A DNA stretch of 64,000 nt, from contig NZ_BAXR01000007.1 of assembly GCF_001310635.1 (NCBI RefSeq), positions 62,001-126,000 on the forward strand, written 5' to 3'. Positions 49,099 to 60,279 of this stretch are shown in pieces. Numbering within the stretch: position 1 is the first letter of the stretch; each line of letters starts with the position of its first letter. The position numbers were made by a program, and so were the translations under genes. The stretch is from Bacillus sp. JCM 19034. GTDB lineage: Bacteria; Bacillota; Bacilli; Bacillales; Bacillaceae_D. The notes under the pieces were generated by a model. It worked only from the letters and a program-made list of their open reading frames with translations. It was not told the DNA's origin and did not search any database.

Positions 49099-50841
49099 AT
49101 GTTAAAAGAAGCGATTTACCATCGGCCAAAAAACGAGTATGCCTATGCGGCAGATGATCAAACTCTTCATATCCGCATACGAACTAAAAAGGATGAACTT
49201 GATCATATTATATTGATCTTTGGTGATCCATATGATTTTAACCCAGATGAACAATGCTGGATTTCATCCGAAAAAGAGATGAAGCATAACGGAAGCGATG
49301 AATTATATGATTACTGGATCGCCCGGGTTCAACCAAAACACCGCCGCATGCGTTATGGTTTCAAGCTGAGTAGTAAGGAAGAAACACTTTTTTATACAGA
49401 GAAAGGATTTTATACGAAAGCTCCTAAAGACGCTAGCTACTATTTTTGTTTCCCATTCTTAAACCGTGTCGATGTATTTTCTCCTCCTAATTGGGTTAAG
49501 GACACCGTTTGGTATCAAATCTTCCCTGAACGTTTTGCTAACGGCGACCCGTCACTTAATCCTAAAGATACACTTGAATGGGGCTCAGCTAACCCGACAC
49601 CAAGCAATTTCTTTGGTGGTGATTTTCAAGGAGTTATCGATCACCTTGACTATCTACACGATTTAGGGATCACAGGGATATATTTCACACCAATATTTAA
49701 AGCGTTCTCAAATCATAAATATGACACAATTGACTATTTAGAAATCGATCCCCAATTTGGTGATAAGGAGACTTTCAAAAAACTCGTTCAGGAATGTCAT
49801 AAGCGTGGTATATATGTGATGCTTGATGCCGTATTTAATCATAGTGGATTCTATTTCCCACCATTCCAAGATGTTTTGAAAAATGGAGAAAGCTCTCCTT
49901 ATAAAGATTGGTTCCATATTCATGATTTCCCGGTTCAAACTACGAGTCCAGCAAACTATGATACATTTTCTTATGTTCCGTCAATGCCTAAACTCAACAC
50001 AGAAAATGACGAAGTAAAAGATTATTTATTAAAAGTAGCTCGTTATTGGATCGAAGAATTTGATATCGACGGCTGGCGTCTCGATGTCGCAAATGAAGTT
50101 GACCATTCATTTTGGCACGAATTCAGAAAAGAAGTTCACTCTATTAAACGTGATGTCTACATTCTAGGAGAGATTTGGCATGATTCAATGCCATGGCTGC
50201 AAGGCGATCAGTTCGATGCTGTGATGAATTATCGATTCACATCAGCCATTATCGACTATTTTGCCCATCAGCGTATTACTTCTGAAGAGCTGATTCACTC
50301 GATTCAATCTGTAAGAAACTCATATCCAATAACGGTAAATGAAGTTCAGTTTAACCTACTAGGTAGCCATGATACACCACGTATTTTAACGGTTAGTAAA
50401 GGAAACAAAGATATCGTTAAGCTTCAAATGCTATTATTGTTTTCAATGACCGGTACACCTTGTATTTATTACGGTGATGAAATCGCCATGACCGGTGAAC
50501 AAGACCCCGGTTGCCGAAAATGTATGGAATGGGATGAAAAGAAGCAGGATCAAGATATGCTTGCATTTATGAAACAGCTTATCTCATTAAGGGCTAAGTA
50601 CAAAGCCTTTCGTACGGATCAAGACTTACATTTTTATTATGAACCAGCAAAAAGCGATGTTATCATGTACAAAAAACAACAAATTTTGTTTCTATTAAAC
50701 AGGAATGATACTAGTGTTGAAGTTGCATTACCAGTTGAGTTCAATGGGCAGCAACGAACGAACCTATGGACAAATGAAACGGTATCTTTATCTAAATCTG
50801 TTACTTTAGAGCCTTATAGTTTTTCTATTTATCATCTTTAA
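49099..50841 (+). CDS. Cytoplasmic neopullulanase/maltogenic amylase, GH13_20
   Basis: 580 residues, the usual length. An N-terminal CBM34 domain (residues 1-125) promotes dimerisation; the GH13 barrel follows with VWYQIFPERFANGDPSLNP, FFGGDFQGVIDHLDYLHDLGI, DAVFNHSG, WRLDVANEVDH (nucleophile Asp), ILGEIWHDS (acid Glu) and LLGSHDTPR (Asp). It has no signal peptide, so it hydrolyses imported maltodextrins, cyclodextrins or pullulan fragments inside the cell. It is transcribed divergently from the mdx transport operon and shares its operator. Confidence 0.93.
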   Translation: MLKEAIYHRPKNEYAYAADDQTLHIRIRTKKDELDHIILIFGDPYDFNPDEQCWISSEKEMKHNGSDELYDYWIARVQPKHRRMRYGFKLSSKEETLFYTEKGFYTKAPKDASYYFCFPFLNRVDVFSPPNWVKDTVWYQIFPERFANGDPSLNPKDTLEWGSANPTPSNFFGGDFQGVIDHLDYLHDLGITGIYFTPIFKAFSNHKYDTIDYLEIDPQFGDKETFKKLVQECHKRGIYVMLDAVFNHSGFYFPPFQDVLKNGESSPYKDWFHIHDFPVQTTSPANYDTFSYVPSMPKLNTENDEVKDYLLKVARYWIEEFDIDGWRLDVANEVDHSFWHEFRKEVHSIKRDVYILGEIWHDSMPWLQGDQFDAVMNYRFTSAIIDYFAHQRITSEELIHSIQSVRNSYPITVNEVQFNLLGSHDTPRILTVSKGNKDIVKLQMLLLFSMTGTPCIYYGDEIAMTGEQDPGCRKCMEWDEKKQDQDMLAFMKQLISLRAKYKAFRTDQDLHFYYEPAKSDVIMYKKQQILFLLNRNDTSVEVALPVEFNGQQRTNLWTNETVSLSKSVTLEPYSFSIYHL

Positions 50842-50850
50842 TAAGTAAAT

Positions 50851-50897
50851 GCGTCGTCTGCTGTTACCTTCTTTCATTCAAGGAACAAAGACGACGC
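50851..50897. terminator. Terminator between convergent GH13_20 and comFC
   Basis: An 8-bp outer stem GCGTCGTC/GACGACGC and an inner TGTT-CCTT/AAGG-ACA stem form one long hairpin. It follows the amylase stop by 10 bp and the comFC stop on the other strand by about 10 bp, and marks the right edge of the carbohydrate island. Confidence 0.7.
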
Positions 50898-50907
50898 TCT
50901 TATATCG

Positions 50908-51620
50908 TCATCTCGCAATCGTTAATGACGATACCTGTGTAGCACCTGCTTCTTTTAAAAGACGTGCCGCTTGACGGACAGTCGCCCCCGTTGTATATAT
51001 GTCATCAACAAGAATAATTGAGCGATTACAGACCAACTGGCACGTCCCTACTTTCAAACGGAAAGGTTGATTTCTAGCTTGGACTATTCTCTCCTTTCGA
51101 TTTTTTTACTTTGCTTCTCACCTTCTATCCGCGAAAGGACATCGGCACTATTTCTCCAATTCTCGATTAGTAATTGAGCTTGATTAAAACCTCTCGCCAT
51201 TAAACGCTCCGCACTTAACGGAATTGGAATCACTAGATGACCAAAATAGTGCTTGCGATAAACGGCTAATAGCTTTTTCGAAAAGTAAGTGGCAACAATT
51301 GCATCACCGCGAAACTTATAAACCGTTAGCCATTCTTTTATAAAAGGGTTATATTCATACAAAGACACATTTTTTTCAAGTAAACCTTTTGTTTCACCAG
51401 CCTGCTCCCAACGCCAACAATCTAAACATTGCTTCCCCTTTCGAAATTCTGATCTTAAGCGACTTAATGAACGACTACAGCTTACACATTGATCCTTTTC
51501 ATCAAGTGGTAAAAGCTGTTGTTCACACTCTGAGCAAACATGCTCTTCATCCTGCAAAAACAGTACATTTGCCCAGCTTGGCAATGAATAAAACGTTTGA
51601 TGACAACATAAACAACGCAT
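50908..51620 (-). CDS. comFC: Competence protein ComFC (frameshifted as given)
   Basis: Rejoined length is 237 residues (B. subtilis ComFC is 240). The N-terminus has paired Cys motifs (MRCLCCHQTF; CSECEQQ; CVSCSRS; CLDCWRW) and the C-terminus a phosphoribosyltransferase-like motif IILVDDIYTTGATV. ComFC is needed for DNA uptake and works with ComFA. The break is near 51088: one A missing from an A run (RREIVQARNQPF restored); without repair the protein ends at 51084. It overlaps the comFA stop by one base. In B. subtilis yvyF follows directly; here the carbohydrate island does. Confidence 0.9.
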
Positions 51621-52948
51621 TAAAAGCCTCCTTCTCGGTTCATCAAATTTATATGTGTATAAGCTCGACGCATTTCAAGAGAAACACCATAATGGAAAAA
51701 GATGACATCTCCATCCGGCCAATCACGATGACGACCAACACGACCAGCAATTTGGACAAGGGCTGCCTCTGTAAATATATCTTGTTCGGCACCAACGACA
51801 CCAACTTGTACGTCGGGAAACGTCACGCCTCGTTCTAAAATTGTAGTCGTTACTAATAGCGAACTTTTCTGTTCACGGAAATCTGTGATAAGAGCATGAC
51901 GACGGTTGTCAGCAGCATGAACGGTATCATGCTGAAACGAATTGGATTGGAGTACTTCTGAAAGAGTGCGAAGAATGTGAATCGAAGGAACAAATAGAAG
52001 TACTTGCTTCTGCTGCTTCAGCTTAGCTGTTAACCAATTACGAATTGGTTTTGGTAAATGACCTTTCTTAACCGATTTCAGCCAATTACCACACCATTTA
52101 AATTTTGGAATGGGCAATGGATAGCCATGGTATCTTTTAGGAATTTTCATTTGTTCAATATCGGGGGATCGTAACCATTCTTTGCTTGGGGTTGCACTTA
52201 AATAAATAAGCGAGGAGGTTTCTTTTTTAGCTTCATTGATCGCATAACGGAGACTCTTATCAAAGGAAAAAGGAAAAGCATCAACTTCATCAACAACAAT
52301 CCAATCAAACGCTTTATAATAGCGCATCACTTGATGGGTTGTCGCCACAACAAACTGTGCATCAAAACGTCGATGGCGATTACCACCGTACAAAGCAGTG
52401 ATCGTTACACGGGGAAAGCTTTTTTTGAAGCGTGGAAAGAGCTCTTTCACTACATCGGTCCTTGGTGTCGCGACTAGCACTCGTTTACCAGCAGAAAGTG
52501 CCCGGGCTATCCCTTCAAAAAGCACTTCTGTTTTCCCTGCACCACAAACGGCCCATAATAATAATTGCTTCTGTTCCTGGACCGTTTTGGCAACGGCATC
52601 TGATGCACGCTTCTGTGCACTCGATAACTTCCCCTCCCATTGCAACGGGTGTTCATGCTGTGGAAACGATAGCTCTGGGCCATTCCAACGGTAAAGCATT
52701 TGACACTCGCTTATCTTCCCTAACAGTAGGCAATGACGACAATACGTACACATCTTTTGACATTTGGCACAAAAATGACTTGCGAATAAATGTGGATCTT
52801 GATTACCACAACGGAGACACGTTATTGAGCCACGATCCACAAGAGCTCTCTCATTAATTAGCATGCCTTTTTTTATGAAACGAGCAATCTGGTCATCATC
52901 GAATGGAATTTCCGACTGCAAAAGCCTCCTTCCAATCAGACTGTGCAA
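51620..52948 (-). CDS. comFA: ATP-dependent DNA helicase/translocase ComFA
   Basis: 442 residues, DEAD-box-like superfamily 2. N-terminal zinc-finger Cys (CLRCGNQDP; CAKCQKMCTYCRHC), Walker A LLWAVCGAGKTEVL near residue 130, Walker B VVDEVDAFPF, motif III YLSATPS, motif VI QIAGRVGRHRDWPDG. ComFA drives transformation DNA inward across the membrane from the cytoplasmic face. It is shorter at the C-terminus than some homologues but all motifs are present. No comFB gene separates it from comFC. Confidence 0.95.
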   Translation of the reverse strand: MHSLIGRRLLQSEIPFDDDQIARFIKKGMLINERALVDRGSITCLRCGNQDPHLFASHFCAKCQKMCTYCRHCLLLGKISECQMLYRWNGPELSFPQHEHPLQWEGKLSSAQKRASDAVAKTVQEQKQLLLWAVCGAGKTEVLFEGIARALSAGKRVLVATPRTDVVKELFPRFKKSFPRVTITALYGGNRHRRFDAQFVVATTHQVMRYYKAFDWIVVDEVDAFPFSFDKSLRYAINEAKKETSSLIYLSATPSKEWLRSPDIEQMKIPKRYHGYPLPIPKFKWCGNWLKSVKKGHLPKPIRNWLTAKLKQQKQVLLFVPSIHILRTLSEVLQSNSFQHDTVHAADNRRHALITDFREQKSSLLVTTTILERGVTFPDVQVGVVGAEQDIFTEAALVQIAGRVGRHRDWPDGDVIFFHYGVSLEMRRAYTHINLMNREGGF

Positions 52949-53160
52949 TGTATTTCACCTGCTTTCAGAGTTATAATACTTCTACTATTTCACTCTAGAT
53001 GACAAGACTAGCTTATAATTAATAGGGGTTGTTGATTATAAGTGATTATATTCGTATTTTCATAGTATTTTATGAAGGGAGATTCTATCATTAGGAGGTT
53101 TTTTAAGTGATCCTTACCTGACGAATAGCAAAAGGAGGCTCCCCGTTCAATTGGTTCCAT

Positions 53161-53197
53161 AAAAAAGGCTGTCCTACCCCAATGATAGAACAACCTC
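53161..53197 (-). terminator. Intrinsic terminator after degV-family gene
   Basis: A 12-bp stem (G-T pairs included) between 53167-53178 and 53184-53195 is followed by six T on the minus strand, 10 bp past the degV-family stop. Confidence 0.82.
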
Positions 53198-53206
53198 TTA
53201 AGATGC

Positions 53207-54061
53207 TTAATTAAATTTATTCCATGCAACACCTAAACTACCCGCTCCTAAATGAGTACCGATCACCGGGCCGAAGTAGCTAATAGAAACCTTTGCACTA
53301 GGGTGTGCTTCTCGAATTCTCACAGCTAACTCCTCTGCTCCATCCAATCGGTTCGCATGAATAACGGTAACATCAAGAGGCGAGCCCTTCGAAGCATCCT
53401 CGGCGAGTAATTGCAAAATTCGAGCAAGTGCCTTTTTTTCAGTACGCACCTTTTCAAACGGTACGATACTTCCATCCACAAAATGAAGAATTGGCTTTAT
53501 TTTCAATAAATTCCCTACAACTAATTGGGCAGCATTTAAACGTCCACCACGATGCAAATGGTTTAAGTCGTCTACCATAAAATAGGCACGAGACGTTTCC
53601 TTCAATGATTGCAAATAGTCCAAAATCGTTATTGCATCAGAGCCTTCATTTGCTAATTTGGCTGCTTCCATTGCAAAATAAGCTTGTGGTGCACAACTAA
53701 TCTCTGTGTCGAAACCATGAACGTCAATCCCATCTACCATACTACCAGCCGTTAAAGAAGTTTGATACGTACCACTAATTTTACTAGATAGATGAATGGA
53801 AATAACTTGCTCATATCCTTCTTCTTTTAATCGTTCAAATAATGATACAAAATCACCCACTGCCGGTTGAGATGTCGTTGGGAGCTGTCCTACTGTTGCT
53901 ATTTTTTTATAGAAATCGTCTGTGGATAAATCTAATTCTTCTCGAAAGGCCTCCTCACCAAACACTACACTAAGTGGAACCATTTCAATTTCTAACTGTT
54001 CCCTTATTTCGGGGCTTAAATAAGCTGTACTATCAGTAACTACGGCAACTTTTTTCTCCAT
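53207..54061 (-). CDS. DegV family fatty-acid-binding protein
   Basis: 284 residues, intact. Typical motifs: VAVVTDSTAYLSPEI at the N-terminus, TTSQPAVGDFVSLF near residue 60, IHLSSKISGTYQTSL near 87, and FGPVIGTHLGAGSLGVAW at the C-terminus. DegV (FakB-type) proteins bind a fatty acid for phosphorylation by a FakA kinase; the family name comes from its place after degU. It occupies the B. subtilis yviA position between degU and comFA. Confidence 0.94.
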   Translation of the reverse strand: MEKKVAVVTDSTAYLSPEIREQLEIEMVPLSVVFGEEAFREELDLSTDDFYKKIATVGQLPTTSQPAVGDFVSLFERLKEEGYEQVISIHLSSKISGTYQTSLTAGSMVDGIDVHGFDTEISCAPQAYFAMEAAKLANEGSDAITILDYLQSLKETSRAYFMVDDLNHLHRGGRLNAAQLVVGNLLKIKPILHFVDGSIVPFEKVRTEKKALARILQLLAEDASKGSPLDVTVIHANRLDGAEELAVRIREAHPSAKVSISYFGPVIGTHLGAGSLGVAWNKFN

Positions 54062-54314
54062 AAACGTTCCTCACTTTTCTATTCCTCTATGACTTTAATA
54101 AAGATACTCCACGTCTTTTTAGAAACGTAGTACGGAGCCATTACATAGGCTTAGGTTTCCATGAAAGTCTATTTCATGCTGGATGGACGTAACGAGCAGA
54201 GCCGCACCCTTTTCTATAGTAGCTTGCCGTTCTCTCTATTAACCTTAAAAGGCTCCTTTGGTTCTTCCTATTAATCTTACAAGGAAATTAGTAACCTTTC
54301 AATGAAGAAATCGT

Positions 54315-55010
54315 TTATCTCACTAGAACGTATCCCTTTTTTATTGCTTCGACAACCGCTTGAGTACGATCATTCACATTCATTTTTTGTAAAATATTAC
54401 TTACATGATTTTTGACCGTCTTTTCACTGATGTAAAGAGCTTCACCAATAGCCCGATTACTCTTACCGTCTGTCATTAACTGGAGCACTTCACATTCCCG
54501 TCGCGTTAACAAGTGTAACGGCTTTTGATATTCTACTTCACGGAAGCCGACAGAGCCTGTTTGCACTTCGTCTTCATTTGCAAGACGACGGTATTCATTA
54601 ATAAGATTATGAGTCACCTTAGGGTGAATATACGCACCACCTGCGGCCACAACTCTGACAGCTTCTACTAAAGCATCTGAGTCCATTTCCTTTAATAAAT
54701 AACCTGTAGCCCCTGTTTTCAACACATGATTAACATACGTCTCGTCATCATGAATCGATAAAATTAGAACTTTAATTTCTGGAAAACGTCCTATTAATTC
54801 TTTCGTCGCCTCAACACCATTCATATTCGGCATATTAATATCCATTAAAATGACATCTGGATTAAATGTTTCAACTAAATGGACAGCCTGTGAACCATCT
54901 TGTCCATCTGCAACCACTTCTATATCATTTTCCATTGCTAATATACGTTTTACACCTTCACGAAATAACTGATGATCGTCAACTATGACTAATCTAATTT
55001 TTTCTTCCAA
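54315..55010 (-). CDS. degU: Two-component response regulator DegU
   Basis: 231 residues, intact. Receiver domain with [16 protein letters not shown], phosphoacceptor Asp near residue 57 in [12 protein letters not shown], and Lys in GYLLKEMD; C-terminal LuxR-type helix-turn-helix [25 protein letters not shown] near residue 165. DegU controls degradative enzymes, competence and motility according to its phosphorylation state. It follows degS on the same strand by 34 bp and forms its cognate pair. About 250 bp without a recognisable element separate it from the degV-family gene. Confidence 0.97.
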   Translation of the reverse strand: MEEKIRLVIVDDHQLFREGVKRILAMENDIEVVADGQDGSQAVHLVETFNPDVILMDINMPNMNGVEATKELIGRFPEIKVLILSIHDDETYVNHVLKTGATGYLLKEMDSDALVEAVRVVAAGGAYIHPKVTHNLINEYRRLANEDEVQTGSVGFREVEYQKPLHLLTRRECEVLQLMTDGKSNRAIGEALYISEKTVKNHVSNILQKMNVNDRTQAVVEAIKKGYVLVR

Positions 55011-55044
55011 GTCCTCTCACCTCTTTAATAAACTTCTTCTACTG

Positions 55045-56180
55045 CTATACATTATTTTCGTTTCGTATTGGAATAGCAATAACAATTGCTGTACCTTTTT
55101 CCGGTTCAGAGCGAATAGTCAACTGTCCAGCTAACATATTTACTCTTTCTTTCATTCCGATTAATCCAAAAGAACTAGCTTTTTTTTCAGTTGGGTTAAA
55201 TCCTTTGCCATCATCCTTTATTACCATTATAACCCTATTAGGTTTAAATTCAATTTTTACTTCAATATTCGTTGCTTCTGCATGTTTATAGGCATTTTGA
55301 ACAGCTTCCTGTACGAGACGAAATGCAGCAATTTCCATTTCCTGTGGCAAGCGGAGAATGGGGCCAATGTGCATAAAGTCCGTATGAATTTGATGATGAT
55401 CATAAATGTTTTTTAAATATTTCTTCAAAGTAGCACTAAGCCTAGATCATCAAGTGCCATCGGTCTTAAATCGTAAATAATTCTTCTTACCTCAGCAAGT
55501 GAGGACTTCACCATCATTTTTAAATCTTTTATCTCATTAAGAGCTTGTTCAATTCCTTGCTCCCGGTAAATGCGTTCAATTAGATCTGAGCGTAATAGAA
55601 CATTAGCCATCATTTGTGCTGGACCATCATGTATTTCTCGCGATAGCTTTTTCCTCTCTGCTTCTTGAGCTTCAATGATTCTCAAGCCGAATCGTTGCTT
55701 TTCTTTCGCATCTTCGATAACATCACTTATTTCCTTTAAATCATTTGATAAGAAATTATACACAACCGACATTTGACTTGTAAGCTGTTCTGCACGATCT
55801 ACTGTTGATTCTAAATCAATCAAACGTCGTTCAATTCGATCTCTTCTATCACGGAGTTGTTTTTCTTCTTGCTCTAATACAGCTAATTGAATTTGGTATT
55901 CGTTCGCCTGTTCATATGCAGCTCGTATTTCATCACTAGAGTGTTGAGAAAAATTCTTGCTGACTTCCATTAGACGGTTACGTGACAGACGAGCATGTAA
56001 GTTCATTTGATCAGCTTTATCAATGACAGATCCAACTTTTAAACGGACATCCTTCAGCTCTGATTTAAGCTCATTATATTCTTGTCGAGATTGTTCACTT
56101 ATTTCAAAAATTCTCTCTCGACTCTCATCAACTGTTTGTAACGTTTCATCTAATATCGAGTCAAGGGACTTATCGTTCAT
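55045..56180 (-). CDS. degS: Sensor histidine kinase DegS (frameshifted as given)
   Basis: Rejoined length is 378 residues (B. subtilis 385). It starts at 56180 (MNDKSLDSILDETLQTV) with a GGGGAT ribosome region. A soluble, coiled-coil sensor (residues 10-180) leads to the HisKA_3 motif KKLSREIHDGPAQMMANVLL with the phosphoacceptor His, and an HATPase with VQEAVQNAYKHAEAT, IKDDGKGFNP and GLIGMKERV. No membrane helix, so it is a cytoplasmic kinase. The break is near 55432, where one C is missing (LGLVPTLKKYLKN restored). Confidence 0.95.
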
Positions 56181-56404
56181 CAAGTTAATCCCCTTCTTCC
56201 TATGCATTCTAACTTGTTTTCATTATTATATTAATTGCAATTAGGCATGTATTTTACTATTCTTATAGTACAACAATCCCGGCTCAAGAATCGGCAATTC
56301 TAAATTTCAATAGATTTTATGAACGACAATCCTACTTTATCAAATCTACATTACAGTTACATAACTTAGATTTGTAAAACTATCAAAAAGAGAGGCGATA
56401 TCCT

Positions 56405-57039
56405 ATGTTATCATCATATAAAACTGTAAAAGAAACCGGCTCTCATGAAATCATTATTCAAAAGTCACGTTTTATTGCACATGTAAATCGTGCTACAACT
56501 GAAACTGAGGCCCAGCATTTCATCGAAAAATAAAGAAAGAACATTGGAATGCAACTCACAACTGCTCCGCGTATTTAATTGGCGAACGTGATGAGATCCA
56601 AAAAGCTAATGATGATGGTGAACCTAGTGGCACTGCCGGTGTCCCTATGTTGGAAGTCTTAAAAAAACGTAAACTTAAAGACACCGTTGTTGTCGTAACA
56701 CGCTACTTCGGTGGTATCAAACTAGGAGCTGGTGGTCTTATTCGTGCATATGGAAGTGCAGTTAGTGAAGGTCTTAATGAAATAGGAATCGTGAAGCGTT
56801 CACTAATGGCTGTTGTCCATACAGAAATTGATTATCACTGGCTTGGAAAAGTGGAACACGCTCTACGCGAGTCTACTTATCAAATGAAAGGAACCGATTA
56901 TCTTGAACAAGTCGACGTTCAAACATATGTACCTATAGAAAAAACGGCTCCGTTTATAGATTGGATGACAAATTTAACGAACGGACAAGCAAAAGTTACG
57001 GTTGGTAATCAAACGTATCTCGAAACACTCGTTAAATAG
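56405..57039 (+). CDS. yvyE: YvyE/IMPACT-family protein (frameshifted as given)
   Basis: Rejoined length is 211 residues. N-terminal UPF0029 domain with KSRFIAHVNRATTETEA, the signature DDGEPSGTAGVPMLEVL and VVVTRYFGGIKLGAGGLIRAY, and a C-terminal ferredoxin-like domain. The start at 56405 follows GAGAGGCGATA. The break is near 56527: an A run short by one produces the stop after FIEK, and repair gives FIEKIKKEHWNATHNCSAY. It is divergent from degS, as in B. subtilis. The function in bacteria is uncertain; eukaryotic IMPACT acts in translation control. Confidence 0.9.
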
Positions 57040-57223
57040 CAAAGCCAGACCACTTCTTTATTATCCAATATTATGCTAGTTCAAGCAACAAAAAGATGAT
57101 CTTTCTAGCAAAACTTGGTAAACAAATTTATCTCACAAAGGTAAACGATAATAGGCACCATTATCGAATCTAAAAAGTACTACGAACAACGTCTAAGACC
57201 TATGATCAAAAAATCAATAAGTT

Positions 57224-57277
57224 AAAAATCCGAACTCATTCAAATTCACTAAGATTTGAATCATCGTTCGGATTTTT
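57224..57277. terminator. Bidirectional terminator between yvyE and tagO
   Basis: AAAAATCCGAAC (57224-57235) pairs with GTTCGGATTTTT (57266-57277), with an inner ATTCAAAT/ATTTGAAT stem. Both strands end in T runs, fitting two convergent genes. Confidence 0.88.
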
Positions 57278-57316
57278 ATTTTGCTTATTCTTTTACTCGT
57301 TCTTCAGTGTCTCTAC

Positions 57317-58393
57317 TTAATTTCTAACATTGTCACCTTTCAATTTGAATCTTTTCATCGCATTTAGTATTGGTTTTCGATCTCCCATCAATCCAATACT
57401 CTCAGCATATAACTCAACACCAATGACGATTAAAGCAAGCAGTAGATAAGACACCCATAATGTCGTCGTTGTAAAAATAATGGCAACAACACCAAACAGA
57501 ATACTAAACAAATACACAATGAAAACCGTCTTACGATGACTGTATCCCATTGCTAATAAACAATGATGTAAATGTCCTTTATCAGGTGTCATCATACTTT
57601 GCCGATTTAACAGGCGCCGAGCAATGGCAAAAAGCGTATCTGAAATAGGAACCGCCAATATTAGGATAGGCAATACTAAACTAAATACAGTAATACTTTT
57701 AAAAAAGCCTACAAGTGAAATCACTGCAATCGCATAGCCTAAAAATAAAGATCCAGTATCCCCCATAAAAATAGACGCTGGATGCACATTATAAAATAAA
57801 AAGCCAATCGTGCTCCCAATAAACACAACAGCTACTGATAGAACGAACGGCTGTGCTGCACCTAAATCAAGTAGAACCATGACGAGTATCGTCATAAACG
57901 CAATCGTAACAACGCCACCAGCTAAACCATCTAAACCATCAATAAAATTAATGGAATTTGTAATACCGACAATCCAAATAACGGAGAGGATATATCCAAT
58001 GATCCCCAACTCTATTTGCCCTATAAAAGGTAACGTTATATAAGGAACCATTAAACCTGAATAAGCAACAATTGCCGCTGCGACTAACTGCCAAAATAAT
58101 TTTACTTTAGCGGAAATACTATACTTATCATCTAACATACCTATGATAACAATTATACCCGCTCCAGCAATAACAGCATAGAAGTGCTCATATGGTGGGC
58201 TCAATACAACCAACCCTGCAACCACTCCAAACACGATCGCTAACCCACCTAAACGTGGCATCTCATGTTGATGCACCTTCCGCTCATTTGCCTTATCTAC
58301 AAAGCCATACCTTTTAGAGATGCTTCGTATAGCCGGTACAGAACAGATGGCCACACTAAAGGATACTAAAAAGGCAATCACGTAATTCCACAA
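57317..58393 (-). CDS. tagO: Undecaprenyl-phosphate GlcNAc-1-phosphate transferase TagO
   Basis: 358 residues, about 11 membrane helices, MraY/WecA family. Motifs: [12 protein letters not shown] (metal site) near residue 88, [18 protein letters not shown] near 146, [11 protein letters not shown] near 210 and [16 protein letters not shown] near 278 for UDP-GlcNAc. It transfers GlcNAc-1-P from UDP-GlcNAc to the lipid carrier, the first step in wall teichoic acid and related polymers. Placement beside yvyE and degSU matches B. subtilis. Confidence 0.94.
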   Translation of the reverse strand: MWNYVIAFLVSFSVAICSVPAIRSISKRYGFVDKANERKVHQHEMPRLGGLAIVFGVVAGLVVLSPPYEHFYAVIAGAGIIVIIGMLDDKYSISAKVKLFWQLVAAAIVAYSGLMVPYITLPFIGQIELGIIGYILSVIWIVGITNSINFIDGLDGLAGGVVTIAFMTILVMVLLDLGAAQPFVLSVAVVFIGSTIGFLFYNVHPASIFMGDTGSLFLGYAIAVISLVGFFKSITVFSLVLPILILAVPISDTLFAIARRLLNRQSMMTPDKGHLHHCLLAMGYSHRKTVFIVYLFSILFGVVAIIFTTTTLWVSYLLLALIVIGVELYAESIGLMGDRKPILNAMKRFKLKGDNVRN

Positions 58394-58465
58394 TAAGGAA
58401 ACCCTCCCTATACTCTTTCATCTATGTTTAGTATTTACAAAGATGTGGGAGGGTAAACAAATCGA

Positions 58466-58511
58466 AAGGCGGGATACTAAAAAGTTAATTAACTGTTTAG
58501 TATCCCGCCTT
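58466..58511 (-). terminator. Intrinsic terminator after the sugar transferase gene
   Basis: AAGGCGGGATACTA pairs perfectly with TAGTATCCCGCCTT (14 bp); it lies 4 bp past the stop and is followed by TTTCG. Confidence 0.85.
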
Positions 58512-58514
58512 ATT

Positions 58515-59901
58515 TTAACGTATTTCACTTTTCATAAACGAAATCTTCTTTTCAACAGCTTTTTTCACATCTTGTTGACCTTCTGCTTGTGATTTATTTA
58601 ATACAACTAGAATTGTTCTAAACAACAACACAATATCCAACCATATTGAATAATGACGAATATAATACAAATCAAACTTCAATTTACTATCGGCACTTGT
58701 CGTATAATATCCGAACACTTGTGCAAAGCCTGTAATACCAGGCTTAACAGCACTTCGGTAATAAAACCATTTGTTTTCTTGTTCAAACTTTTTCGCAAAG
58801 TATTCACGCTCTGGTCTTGGACCAACTAATGACATATTACCTTTCAATACATTAAGTAGTTGTGGCAGCTCATCAATTCTTGTTTTCCGGATAAATGCTC
58901 CAACCTTCGTAATTCTGCTATCTGCTGATTTTGCTAAAACCGGTCCAGTCTTCGCTTCAGCATCAACGATCATCGAGCGAAACTTTAAAATTTGAAATGG
59001 TTTATTGTATTGACCAACACGCTCTTGTTTAAAGAAAACTGGTCCTCGATCTTCTAATTTAATTGCAATCGCAGCTAATATCATAATAGGTGTTGTAAAT
59101 AGTAATAACACAGTTGAAACAACAACATCTAATAAACGTTTGGCAAGTATTTGTCCACTTGAGAGCGTAAATGGTTTTACTTCTAGCACCATCGTATCAC
59201 CAAGCGTTGTAAACGATGTTTCATGATAAATAACTCATTCGTATTTGGAATCATGTATGATAATTGCTTTTGCTTCATTGCATAATATAAAATATCATTT
59301 TCTTTCGCTCTGGCATCGTTGACCCAATGAAAACAAGCTCATATGGCTTCATTTTCAGTTTTATGTCTTTCATCGTTAAATCCTTATTTAACCATGAGAC
59401 ATCATCTTTTCTCTTTATAATTCTTGAGTCTAATAGATTCTCTTTTATTAATTCTAATTCACTTTCATCACCAATATAAAGAACCTTTTGGCTCATCACC
59501 TTACATATGATTCGAACATATAAGCTCTTCCAGAAAAACCACATGATAAACATGAAAGCATGCGATAAAAAGATAACAGAACGCGGCAATGAAAATTCAC
59601 GGAATAAAAACGATGCTGCAATCGTTAATACCATAATTCCTAATGAGACAACTAATAACTTCCGGAAAATTTCTGCATAATCCCGCTTAACAAGCCGATC
59701 AAGCTCAAAAATATATATAAACAACACAGCCATTAATAAGACCCATGGCATAATACTAACAAGTGCTTCAATATTTCGAGGTTCTATCAATGTATAATAA
59801 GACGCCAACTTAAATGCCGCTAAATACGCTACTAACAGAAGGATAAGATCAAAAATGATAATAACGAAACGAGCTGTACGCTTTGGAAACATGTTCGACA
59901 T
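58515..59901 (-). CDS. Polyprenyl glycosylphosphotransferase, WcaJ/EpsL-like (two frameshifts as given)
   Basis: Rejoined length is 462 residues. Four to five N-terminal membrane helices, a cytoplasmic CoA-binding-like domain (SQKVLYIGDESELELIKENLL), then the bacterial sugar transferase domain with ILAKRLLDVVVSTVLL, FFKQERVGQYNKPFQILKFRSM, the Arg/Glu-rich TRIDELPQLLNVLKGNMSLVGPRPE and a C-terminal KKAVEKK tail. It transfers a sugar-1-phosphate to undecaprenyl phosphate to begin a surface polysaccharide. Breaks: near 59297 and 59218, both an A run short by one (ERKKNDILYYAMKQK; FIMKTSFTTLGDTM). The rest of a polysaccharide cluster is not in the window. Confidence 0.88.
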
Positions 59902-60279
59902 AACTTATCCCCCCTTTTTTAAAGCATTAGACTTTTCTTTACTCATTTTATCATGATTCATTGACAGTGTACCTGCCATTCCTTTTATTTTGTAAACTTT
60001 ACATAACTATCTAAACTTATTGACACAATATTAAACCTTTAATATCATATCACAATCTGTTCTGTTAAACTATTAGGAAAACATAGGTAGGTTGTTCAAT
60101 TTGTACTGTGTAGTGGAGTACGTACATTTTTAGATTCTATATTCCACATCATAACATACGAATTATTTCAATTTATGTATAATACATATTGTTCAAATAA
60201 TGTTACTAAATCTGTTCAAAAACGTTTAATGGATTATCCAATTGCACTGAGTGGTGACACTACATCCTTACTTTAATAC
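59902..60279. other. Intergenic region upstream of the sugar transferase gene
   Basis: About 380 bp of AT-rich DNA without a supported gene. It probably contains the promoter of the sugar transferase gene on the minus strand; no clear operator or RNA structure was seen. Confidence 0.4.
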
